Of a stretch of 5,594 nucleotides of DNA, positions 1 to 5,247 are shown piece by piece. The position numbers and the translations under genes are program-made. Under the pieces are notes generated by a model. The model was not told the DNA's origin. It saw only the letters and a program-made list of their open reading frames with translations, and did not search any database. Location: contig RDYO01000033.1 of assembly GCA_004293385.1 (NCBI GenBank), positions 1 through 5,594 of the forward strand. Direction: 5' to 3'. How positions within the stretch are numbered: the first letter of the stretch is position 1; each line of letters opens with the position of its first letter. The stretch is from Verrucomicrobiota bacterium (GTDB lineage Bacteria > Verrucomicrobiota > Verrucomicrobiia > Opitutales > UBA953).

Positions 1-908
1 TCGGAGACGTGGACGAGGCCTTCGACGCCGCCTTCGATCTCGATGAACGCACCGTAGGCGACGAGGTTGACGACCTTGCCGTGGACCTTCTGGCCGACGG
101 GGTAGCGCTTCTCGATGCCTTCCCAGGGGTTAGGCTGGGTCTGCTTGAGGCCGAGGGAGACGCGTTCGCGCTCGCGGTCGACTTCGACGACCATGACGGT
201 GATTTCTTCGCCGACCTTGACGACTTCGCTCGGGTGGCCGATGCGGCCCCAGGACATGTCGGTCACGTGCAGCAGGCCGTCGAGACCGTCGAGGTCCACG
301 AACGCGCCGTAGTCGGTGATGTTCTTGACGACGCCGCGACGGACGACGCCGGGCTTGACCTCCTCGAGGAGCTTGCGACGGCTTTCGCCGCGCTGTTCTT
401 CGATGAGTTCGCGACGGGAGACGACGAGGTTCTTCTTCTCCTTGTTGATCTTGATGATCTTGAAGTCGAAGGTCTGGCCCACGAACTGTTCGAGGTTCTT
501 GGGCGGGTTGACGTCGATCTGGGAGGAAGGCATGAACGCGTCGACGCCGACGGAGACGATGAGGCCTCCCTTGACGATGGACTTGACGCGGCCCTGGACG
601 ATGGAGCCTTCCTGGCAATTGGCTTCGATGCTCTCCCACTTGCGGATCTGCTGGGCGCGGTCGAAGGAGACGGTCGGGGTGCCGTCCTTGTTCTCAAGCT
701 TCTCGAGGTAGACCTCGAGCTGCATGCCGACCTGGACTTCGGCCATGTCCGGGAATTCGGACTGGGGGATGAATCCTTCGGATTTGCCGCTGATGTCCAC
801 GACTACGAACTTGTCTTCGCGGATTTCGGTGACCGTGGCGGTGATCACGGAGTGTTGCTTGAGCGCGCCGAAATTCGATTCGGCGAGCAGTTTTTCCATT
901 AGGCTCAT
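1..908 (-). CDS. rpsA: 30S ribosomal protein S1, N-terminal part (3' end beyond the left edge)
   Basis: S1 binds mRNA on the 30S platform and helps load structured or Shine-Dalgarno-poor messages. The frame is open from ATG 908-906 to the left edge, giving 302 residues with no stop. Four OB-fold S1 units are visible: about residues 18-85 (degenerate, the ribosome-docking type), 101-168 (KGGLIVSVGVDAFMPSSQID, typical of S1 domain 2), 188-257 (ITDYGAFVDLDGLDGLLHVT) and a fourth starting near 273 (LVAYGAFIEIEGGVEGLVHVS), cut by the edge. The repeated YGAF and G-LLHV/GLVHVS motifs are diagnostic. The start MSLMEKLL could instead be the second Met (ATG 899-897). No Shine-Dalgarno lies before either; the preceding bases are A-rich. 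Full bacterial S1 proteins usually have four to six such units, so a substantial part probably lies outside the window. Identity is secure. Confidence 0.96.
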   Translation of the reverse strand, partial: MSLMEKLLAESNFGALKQHSVITATVTEIREDKFVVVDISGKSEGFIPQSEFPDMAEVQVGMQLEVYLEKLENKDGTPTVSFDRAQQIRKWESIEANCQEGSIVQGRVKSIVKGGLIVSVGVDAFMPSSQIDVNPPKNLEQFVGQTFDFKIIKINKEKKNLVVSRRELIEEQRGESRRKLLEEVKPGVVRRGVVKNITDYGAFVDLDGLDGLLHVTDMSWGRIGHPSEVVKVGEEITVMVVEVDRERERVSLGLKQTQPNPWEGIEKRYPVGQKVHGKVVNLVAYGAFIEIEGGVEGLVHVS

Positions 909-1061
909 GTTGTTTTCGGACTGTTTGTCCTGGCCGTCGCGGAGGACGTTTCCAGGGTTTGGTTGGTTTTTTGGTTTTCCCTCCGGAGATTCCGCTGACA
1001 CATGCCGACGGGCCGAAAGGAAGGTCTAACGAACCGTCCGCCGAGCCTCTTGGCAAGCGGA
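909..1061 (-). promoter_or_regulatory. candidate structured leader of rpsA
   Basis: The 183-base gap between the amidase stop and the rpsA start has no gene. On the minus strand three potential hairpins are spaced along it: an imperfect one at 1061-1037 (TCCGC/GCGGA outside, GCC/GGC inside); a 6-bp stem CGGAGG (985-980) with CCTCCG (945-940) around an A/C-rich loop; and a 4-bp stem GGAC/GTCC at 930-918, nine bases before the ATG. The GGAGG at 984-980 is Shine-Dalgarno-like but about 70 bases too far upstream, with no start codon behind it. In E. coli the rpsA leader also lacks a good Shine-Dalgarno and uses hairpins separated by A-rich single strands for activity and S1 autoregulation; the parallel here is inference. 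Short stems are frequent by chance in GC-rich DNA. No clear promoter: TTGCCA at 1056-1051 lacks a matching -10. Confidence 0.35.
959..976 (-). repeat. three AACCAA hexamers in the rpsA leader
   Basis: Read on the minus strand, AACCAA occurs at 976-971, 968-963 and 964-959 (the last two overlap by two bases), inside an A/C-only stretch. The same hexamer is repeated three times directly before rplT. The stretch is about 50-70 bases upstream of the rpsA start, in the loop of the possible 985-940 stem. It would be unstructured and could serve as a binding site for S1 itself or as a translation-enhancing element, which is inference. Confidence 0.5.
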
Positions 1062-1091
1062 TTCTGGCCCTTTAAGGAGGCGAAACCGGCC

Positions 1092-2063
1092 TTAGCGGCC
1101 CGCTTTGGCCGCCGGGCGGACCCGGCTGGCGTAGTCGCCGACGGCCGCCGCGATGGCTTCGGCGATCTTCTGGCGATAGGCCCCGTCGGCGATGAGCGCC
1201 CCTTCGCGCCGGCTCGACATGAAGCCGCCCTCGATCAGGACGCCGGGGCAGGAGAGGGTGCGCAGGACCGCGAAGCGGGCGCGGCGGACGCCCCGGTCAT
1301 CGGCGCCGGTGGCCCGTATCATCCGCCGCTGGATGCTCCAGGCGAGCAGGGCGTTGGCGGAGTCGAAACGGTTGCCGGGTTCGGCGGCGGTGGTCGACTT
1401 GGCTTTGCCGGCGTTGGTCGAACGCTGTCCGGCCGGGGTCAGGCAGTAGGTCTCGACGCCGTCGGCGCTGGTGTCGCCGGCGGGGCCGGCGTTGTAATGG
1501 AGGCTGATGAACAGGTCCGCGCCCAGCTTGCTCGCGAGCGCGGCCCGGTCGTCGAGCTCCAGGAAGACGTCCTTGGTGCGCGTGAAGAAGACTTCGTAGC
1601 CCTGCTTCTCGAGGAGGAGCTTGAGGCGCGCGGCGGTGTCGAGCGTGGCCGATTTCTCGGTATACTTGAAAGGACCGTTGACCTTGCCGGTGTCCTTGCC
1701 GCCGTGGCCGGGGTCGAGCAGGATGCGGCGCGGCGCGACGCGCGGTCCTTCCCAGAAGATCGGCACGAACACTTTGTCGTAGTCGCGCTTGGAGATGGTG
1801 AGGTGGCCGCGCTGCGCGCCGACGGGGTCGTCTAGCATGACCTTGATGCCGTCGACGACGATGAAGTCGCGGCTGTATTCGGCGTAGAGGGCCAGGCCGC
1901 CGCGCGTCGCATAACGCTCCGACGAACGCGCGTCGGAGCCTTGCCGGGCGACGTCGCGCAGGCCGAGCTGGCGCACGGATTCGCCGAGGAGATAATCGGT
2001 CGAGGCGGCGCGGAGCAGGGCGCCGGTGGCGAGGAGCAGGAGGATCGCCGCGACGCGCCGCAC
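1092..2063 (-). CDS. secreted N-acetylmuramoyl-L-alanine amidase (Amidase_3 family)
   Basis: A predicted zinc hydrolase that cuts the amide bond between N-acetylmuramic acid and the stem peptide of peptidoglycan, probably in the periplasm. I choose the GTG start at 2063-2061 (323 residues) because it begins exactly with a signal peptide: MRR, then VAAILLLLATGALL, then a probable cleavage site near RAAS (about residues 18-20). The next upstream Met (2195) would add 44 Ser/Thr/Lys-rich residues, bury this signal and overlap infC by 128 bases. Residues about 60-107 (VDGIKVMLDD to VFVPIFW) could be a copper-amine-oxidase-N-like domain, tentatively. The catalytic domain runs from about 114: LLDPGHGGKDTG with zinc ligand His120, Glu136 in YTEKSA, His189 in SLHYNA and catalytic Glu278 in VLIEGGF. 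All four are present, so it is probably active. It follows infC by 4 bases without a clear Shine-Dalgarno, suggesting translational coupling. Confidence 0.92.
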   Translation of the reverse strand: MRRVAAILLLLATGALLRAASTDYLLGESVRQLGLRDVARQGSDARSSERYATRGGLALYAEYSRDFIVVDGIKVMLDDPVGAQRGHLTISKRDYDKVFVPIFWEGPRVAPRRILLDPGHGGKDTGKVNGPFKYTEKSATLDTAARLKLLLEKQGYEVFFTRTKDVFLELDDRAALASKLGADLFISLHYNAGPAGDTSADGVETYCLTPAGQRSTNAGKAKSTTAAEPGNRFDSANALLAWSIQRRMIRATGADDRGVRRARFAVLRTLSCPGVLIEGGFMSSRREGALIADGAYRQKIAEAIAAAVGDYASRVRPAAKAGR

Positions 2064-2067
2064 GGGC

Positions 2068-2736
2068 TTATTCGGCGTCGCCTTCGTCGTTGTCGACCGC
2101 GGAGTCGTCTTCGCCGTCCTCTTCGCCCGGGGCTTCGTTGTGCACGAGCTTGCGCTTGTTCTGCTGGACGGGCGTGAGGCCGACGACGATGGCACGGCCG
2201 GAGCGCTTGGGCTCGTTGTCGCGCGTGCTGATGTGCATCAGGGCTTCGATGGCCTTGGTGATGGTGGCGATGCCGATCTCCGGGTGCTCGAGCTCGCGGT
2301 AGCGATACTGGAGGAGGAGTTTCACCTTGTGGCCGTGGAAGAGGAAGTTCTCGGCGCGACGGACCTTGATGAAGAGGTCATGGTTGTCGATGCGGGGACG
2401 GAGCTTGATCTCCTTCACCTTGGAAGCGGACTTCTGGTGCTTATGCTTCTTGGCCTCTTCGTAGAGGTACTTGCCGTATTCCTGCAGCTTGCAGACGGGC
2501 GGCACGGCGGTCGCGGCGATCTCGATCAAGTCGACGCCGAACTCGCGGGCGAGGTCGAGCGCCTGCTGCGTGGGCATGACGCCCATCATCTCACCCTTGG
2601 GCGAGATGACGCGCACTTCGGTCGCGCGGATGCGGTCGTTGCGCTTGGGCCCTTTGTCTTCTTTGCGGAAGTTTCCGCGGTTCTGCCCTGCGTTGTTTTT
2701 CGGGCGGGGGCTGTTAGGACGATAGGGCGAAGGCAT
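2068..2736 (-). CDS. infC: translation initiation factor IF-3
   Basis: IF-3 binds the 30S subunit, keeps it apart from 50S and checks start-codon/initiator-tRNA pairing. The ATG at 2736-2734 gives 222 residues, against roughly 170-185 for a typical IF-3. The conserved N-domain begins at RNDRIRA (about residue 32), with GVDLIEIA and PVCKLQEYGKYLYE (about 80-93) leading into the linker. The C-domain starts at VKEIKLRPRID (about 107) and includes the HDLFIK and RGRE-like YRELEHPEIG segments. Extra parts are a basic Pro/Asn/Arg/Lys-rich N-terminal extension of about 31 residues and an acidic tail of about 24 (GEEDGEDD...NDEGDAE). A further in-frame ATG at 2796 would read through the leader hairpin and is less likely. 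The start is a plain ATG, not the rare AUU that mediates IF-3 autoregulation in E. coli, and there is no Shine-Dalgarno. The gene lies apart from rpmI-rplT, its usual partners. Confidence 0.96.
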   Translation of the reverse strand: MPSPYRPNSPRPKNNAGQNRGNFRKEDKGPKRNDRIRATEVRVISPKGEMMGVMPTQQALDLAREFGVDLIEIAATAVPPVCKLQEYGKYLYEEAKKHKHQKSASKVKEIKLRPRIDNHDLFIKVRRAENFLFHGHKVKLLLQYRYRELEHPEIGIATITKAIEALMHISTRDNEPKRSGRAIVVGLTPVQQNKRKLVHNEAPGEEDGEDDSAVDNDEGDAE

Positions 2737-2756
2737 TAGGTACTGCGGTGGTGTCT

Positions 2757-2783
2757 CGGCGTTAAACTCCCCGTTTAACGCCG
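2757..2783 (-). promoter_or_regulatory. perfect 11-bp inverted repeat in the infC leader
   Basis: On the minus strand CGGCGTTAAAC is followed by the loop GGGGA and its exact complement GTTTAACGCCG. The hairpin ends 20 bases before the infC ATG and lies 46 bases after the peroxiredoxin stop. No T-run follows on either strand, so it is not a standard intrinsic terminator. It could be an RNA hairpin controlling infC translation or message stability, a processing site between prx and infC, or a 27-bp DNA operator. The loop offers a GGGGAG sequence resembling a Shine-Dalgarno, but at about 30 bases from the ATG it is too far for normal use. The repeat is seen directly; its role is inference. Confidence 0.6.
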
Positions 2784-2829
2784 ATGGTTCAAGCACCGAT
2801 TCTCCCCGGCCTCCGTCGCGCCGGCTCGC

Positions 2830-3306
2830 TTACTTCGCTTCGGCGATCGCCGCGAGCAGCTGCTTGCCATGCTCGGCGGCCTCGACCTTGGGCACGACGC
2901 CGACGAGCTTGCCGTCGCCGTCGAAGAGGTAGGCGGCCCGGAGCGGACCGAGATACTTCTTACCATACATGGACTTCTCGACGATGGCGTCCATGGCTTG
3001 GGAGAAGAGGTCCTCGGGGTCCGAGACCAGGGTGAACTTGTAACCGTGCTTGGCGGCGTACTTGGCGTGCGAGGCGCAGGTGTCCCGGGAGACGGCAATT
3101 AACCTAAACCCTTGTCTGACAATGGCTTTCTCGTTTTTATCCATCTCGGCGGCCTGTTTGTCGCAGGCGGAGGTGTTGTTGCGCATGTAGACCGAGACGA
3201 TGGTCGGGCCGTCCAAGAGGGAGGCAAAGGAGGCATTGACGGCCTTTCCGTCCACGAAGGCGTCTACTTTGAAGGTCAGTTTGGGCTTTTTTCCGAGGGA
3301 AAGCAT
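2830..3306 (-). CDS. peroxiredoxin-like thiol peroxidase (PrxQ/BCP or AhpC-TSA type)
   Basis: Probable cytoplasmic thioredoxin-fold peroxidase that reduces hydroperoxides. The ATG at 3306-3304 gives 158 residues starting MLSLGKKPK, a normal length for this family. Longer in-frame starts (to 3474) would run through the divergent leader and produce a Gly/Pro/Lys-rich, unconserved-looking stretch. The active-site segment VYMRNNTSAC contains the expected Thr45 and peroxidatic Cys48, but the usual Pro seven residues before Cys is Met41. Next come AVSRDTCASHAKYAAKHG (matching the SxDS-SH-KFA block of PrxQ/BCP) and the conserved Arg123 in LRAAYLFDGDGKLV. The resolving Cys often found five residues after the peroxidatic one is absent; the only other Cys is Cys77. 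There is no signal peptide. No Shine-Dalgarno is seen (AAAACC precedes the ATG). It may be transcribed with infC, 93 bases downstream. Superfamily confident, subfamily less so. Confidence 0.85.
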   Translation of the reverse strand: MLSLGKKPKLTFKVDAFVDGKAVNASFASLLDGPTIVSVYMRNNTSACDKQAAEMDKNEKAIVRQGFRLIAVSRDTCASHAKYAAKHGYKFTLVSDPEDLFSQAMDAIVEKSMYGKKYLGPLRAAYLFDGDGKLVGVVPKVEAAEHGKQLLAAIAEAK

Positions 3307-3380
3307 GGTTTTGAGGATTGGGTGCAGGGCAGGGGAGCGGGCTTGGCCGGGAAAGTCAAACGGCCGGCCCGATCCGCCCT

Positions 3381-3460
3381 GGGTCGGAAAGTGCGGACTT
3401 ATCCTCTCCTTCGGCCCTTTCCCCTTTACAAGTCCGCCCGGACGCCCTTTGTTCCGACCC
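3381..3460 (+). promoter_or_regulatory. nested inverted repeats upstream of rpmI: candidate ribosomal-protein leader
   Basis: Two perfect complementary pairs are nested. The outer one is GGGTCGGAA (3381-3389) with TTCCGACCC (3452-3460), 9 bp. The inner one is GCGGACTT (3393-3400) with AAGTCCGC (3430-3437), 8 bp. Between the helices are 3 unpaired bases on the left and 14 on the right, and the apical loop is a 29-base pyrimidine-rich stretch. The outer helix ends 8 bases before the rpmI ATG, so folding would bring structure into the ribosome-binding region. In E. coli and Bacillus, L20 represses the infC/rpmI/rplT genes by binding a leader RNA that mimics its 23S site; a similar role here is inference. 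No clear sigma-70 promoter was found in 3307-3380. Confidence 0.5.
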
Positions 3461-3468
3461 TTTCCGCC

Positions 3469-3660
3469 ATGCAAAAGACCCGCAAGTCAGTCTCCAAGCG
3501 CTTCAAGGTGACCGGTACCGGCAAAGTGATGCGTCGTTCCCCGAACGCCCGCCACCTTCTCAGCTCCAAGTCCCGCAAGCAGCGCCGCCGCGCCAACAAG
3601 TCCAAGCGCGTCGACGACGGCTTCGAGAAGAAGATGCTGGCCTGCATGCCCTTCGCCTAA
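3469..3660 (+). CDS. rpmI: 50S ribosomal protein L35
   Basis: A small, very basic 63-residue protein of the large ribosomal subunit, normal in length for L35 (about 64-66). The ATG at 3469 is the only reasonable start. The sequence shows the family pattern KTRKSVSKRFKVTGTGKVMR followed by NARHLLSSKSRKQRRR and a final short MPFA. Many homologues begin MPKMKT; here the N terminus is MQKTRKS, slightly shorter. It is followed after 84 bases by rplT, its standard partner. No Shine-Dalgarno is present (TTTCCGCC precedes the ATG); translation is probably governed by the structured leader just upstream. First gene of the plus-strand block, divergent from the peroxiredoxin. Confidence 0.96.
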   Translation: MQKTRKSVSKRFKVTGTGKVMRRSPNARHLLSSKSRKQRRRANKSKRVDDGFEKKMLACMPFA

Positions 3661-3718
3661 ATCGAAGATCCTCTTTTTGGCCGAACGGGTGTTCATTAAG
3701 GCGACCCCGAGGCCATCT

Positions 3719-3744
3719 AACCAAAACCAAAACCAAATACCAAC
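3719..3744 (+). repeat. tandem AACCAA repeat directly before the rplT start
   Basis: Three perfect tandem AACCAA copies (3719-3724, 3725-3730, 3731-3736) are followed by ATACCAAC and then the rplT ATG. A further AACCAA lies just inside rplT at 3756-3761. The stretch replaces a Shine-Dalgarno and would be unstructured RNA, plausibly an A/C-rich ribosome landing or enhancer site (inference). The same hexamer is repeated in the rpsA leader. The remainder of the 84-base rpmI-rplT spacer has only a weak 4-bp stem (GAAC/GTTC near 3683-3694). Confidence 0.6.
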
Positions 3745-4101
3745 ATGCCTAGAGCAACCAATGGCCCGGCCACCAAGGCCCGAAAGAAGCGCGCGATCAA
3801 AGCCGCTAAGGGCTACTTCGGAAACAAGTCCCGTCTGTACGTCTACGCCCTCGAGGCCGTTCAGCGCGCGCAGAAGTTCGCTTATCGCGACCGCCGCAAG
3901 AACAAGTCGACGTTCCGTCAGTTGTGGATCGTGCGTCTCAACGCCGCCTGCCGTCCCCTCGGCATCTCCTACAGTCGTCTGATCGCTGGCCTCAAGAAGG
4001 CCAACATCACGATGGACCGTAAGAACCTCAGCGAACTGGCCATCCATGACGCCCCCGCTTTCGAAGCGATCGTCAAGAAGGCCCAGTCCGCGCTGGCCTA
4101 A
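3745..4101 (+). CDS. rplT: 50S ribosomal protein L20
   Basis: L20 is a primary 23S rRNA-binding protein needed for early 50S assembly, and in several bacteria it also represses its own operon. The product has 118 residues, exactly the family length, from the ATG at 3745. The basic N-terminal extension (KARKKRAIKAAKGYFGNKSR) is followed by the hallmark FAYRDRRKNK and FRQLWIVRLNAA segments, then GISYSRLIAGLKKANI and the C-terminal DRKNLSELAIHD block. All expected parts are intact. The Shine-Dalgarno is absent and replaced by an AACCAA repeat. It is followed 21 bases after the stop by a strong terminator, so rpmI-rplT appears to be a self-contained transcription unit. Confidence 0.98.
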   Translation: MPRATNGPATKARKKRAIKAAKGYFGNKSRLYVYALEAVQRAQKFAYRDRRKNKSTFRQLWIVRLNAACRPLGISYSRLIAGLKKANITMDRKNLSELAIHDAPAFEAIVKKAQSALA

Positions 4102-4122
4102 GACGACTTAACGTCCCTTCAC

Positions 4123-4154
4123 GAAGCCCCGGCCCTCCGGGGCTTCTTTGTTTT
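4123..4154 (+). terminator. intrinsic terminator after rplT
   Basis: A perfect 10-bp stem GAAGCCCCGG (4123-4132) and CCGGGGCTTC (4137-4146), with a CCCT loop, is followed at once by TTTGTTTT (4147-4154). It lies 21 bases beyond the rplT stop and 49 bases before the pheS ATG. This is a textbook Rho-independent terminator. It either ends the rpmI-rplT message, so that pheS needs its own promoter, or allows partial read-through. No Phe-rich leader peptide and no obvious antiterminator fold is seen. Confidence 0.92.
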
Positions 4155-4203
4155 CAGGGTGCTTTCGCTTGCCGACTTTCTCCGCCAACGCACAAATCAA
4201 TCC

Positions 4204-5244
4204 ATGCAGCAGCAGCTCGCCCAACTCGTCGCCGCCGCCACCCAGGAAGCCTCCGCCGTCGCCACCCGCGCCGAGCTCGAAGCGTTCAAGGCGCGCGTCG
4301 TCGGCCCCAACGGCTCCCTGACCCAGGTGATGAAGGGGATGGCCACCCTCTCGAAGGAAGAACGCCCGGTCGTGGGCAAGCTCATCAACGAGGCGAAGAA
4401 GTCCGTCGAGGAACTCCTCGCCGTCCTCCTGGTGAAGGTCGAGAACGCCGAGATCGCCGCCGCACTCGGCGCGTCCGTCGACCCGACCCTCCCGAGCCCC
4501 GACGCTCCGGCCGGTTCGCTCCATCCGCTCTCCCGCACCCGCGAACGCATCCTGGCTTCGTTCCGCAAACTGGGCTTCGTCGTCGCCGACGGCCCCGAGG
4601 TCGAGACGGAGTGGCATTGCTTCGACGCCCTCAACACGCCGGCCGATCACCCGGCCCGCGACATGCAGGACACGCTCTACATGCCGAAGGCGTTCCGCTC
4701 CGCCGACGCGCCCCGCAAGGCCGACGAGGCGATCCTCCTCCGCACGCACACGTCCAGCGTGCAGGTCCGCACGATGCTCTCGCGCAAGCCGCCGTTCCGC
4801 ATCGTCGCCCCGGGCCGCTGCTTCCGCCGCGACGCGGTCGACGCGACGCACTCCGCCAACTTCCACCAGGTCGAAGGGCTCTGGATCGACCGCAACGTGA
4901 CGCTCGCGGATCTCCGCGGCGTGCTCGACTTCTTCGTGAAGGAGACCTTCGGCGCCGACGCCGAGATCCGCCTGCGCCCGTCGTTCTTCCCGTTCACGGA
5001 ACCGTCCTTCGAGATGGATCTCCGCTCGCCTAACCTGGGCCGTCTCTCCGACCGCTGGCTGGAGATCATGGGCTGCGGCCTCGTCGACCCGAAGGTCCTC
5101 GAGCTCTGCGGTCTCGACCCGAAGGAATGGTCGGGCCTCGCCTTCGGCCTCGGCCTCGAACGCATCGCGATGCTGGTCCACGGCATCGACGATATCCGCC
5201 ACTTCTACAACAACGACACGCGCTTCCTGCGCCAGTTCGCCTAA
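4204..5244 (+). CDS. pheS: phenylalanine--tRNA ligase alpha subunit
   Basis: Catalytic subunit of the alpha2-beta2 class II synthetase that charges tRNA-Phe in the cytoplasm. From the ATG at 4204 it has 346 residues, normal for PheS. Residues 1-85 form the N-terminal coiled-coil arm that contacts tRNA (MQQQLAQLVAAATQ... to about LLVKVENAE). The catalytic core includes RTHTSSVQ (180), motif 2 PGRCFRRD (about 203-209) with THSANFHQVEGL, RPSFFPFTEPSFEMD (258) and motif 3 GLAFGLGLER (311-320), ending DTRFLRQFA. The Ala of GLAFG that shapes the Phe pocket is present. A GTG at 4159 would add 15 residues but begins 5 bases after the terminator T-run and extends beyond the usual family start. No Shine-Dalgarno is seen (CAAATCAATCC precedes the ATG). 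pheT follows after 3 bases. Confidence 0.97.
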   Translation: MQQQLAQLVAAATQEASAVATRAELEAFKARVVGPNGSLTQVMKGMATLSKEERPVVGKLINEAKKSVEELLAVLLVKVENAEIAAALGASVDPTLPSPDAPAGSLHPLSRTRERILASFRKLGFVVADGPEVETEWHCFDALNTPADHPARDMQDTLYMPKAFRSADAPRKADEAILLRTHTSSVQVRTMLSRKPPFRIVAPGRCFRRDAVDATHSANFHQVEGLWIDRNVTLADLRGVLDFFVKETFGADAEIRLRPSFFPFTEPSFEMDLRSPNLGRLSDRWLEIMGCGLVDPKVLELCGLDPKEWSGLAFGLGLERIAMLVHGIDDIRHFYNNDTRFLRQFA

Positions 5245-5247
5245 GCC

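Noticed and set aside
9..902. Long plus-strand open frame of 297 codons, Asp/Leu/Ala-rich
   Set aside because: It is antisense to rpsA, whose S1 domains are unmistakable. The composition is what a high-GC gene gives on its opposite strand.
1002..1835. Plus-strand open frame of 277 codons over the amidase
   Set aside because: It is opposite the amidase with its complete catalytic set; its Gly/Ala/Val-rich product shows no family features.
2064..2195. Upstream ATG start for the amidase (44 extra residues)
   Set aside because: It would overlap infC by 128 bases and place a Ser/Thr/Lys-rich segment in front of a clear signal peptide.
2026..2739. Plus-strand open frame of 237 codons over infC
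   Set aside because: It is opposite infC; the product is a mirror of the basic IF-3 sequence and resembles no family.
3354..3359. TTGACT on the minus strand as a -35 box for the peroxiredoxin
   Set aside because: Good -35 match, but the hexamers 16-18 bases further (around TCCCCT) do not resemble a -10 box.
3362..3369. GGCCGGCC palindrome upstream of rpmI
   Set aside because: An 8-base GC palindrome is readily explained by composition and has no partner copy or spacing suggesting a site.
3307..3474. Extended N terminus of the peroxiredoxin up to 3474
   Set aside because: It runs through the divergent leader and past the rpmI start; the encoded residues are Gly/Pro/Lys-rich and do not resemble peroxiredoxin.
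4159..4203. GTG 4159 as the pheS start
   Set aside because: It lies 5 bases after the terminator T-run and would add 15 residues beyond the usual PheS N terminus; ATG 4204 fits the family.
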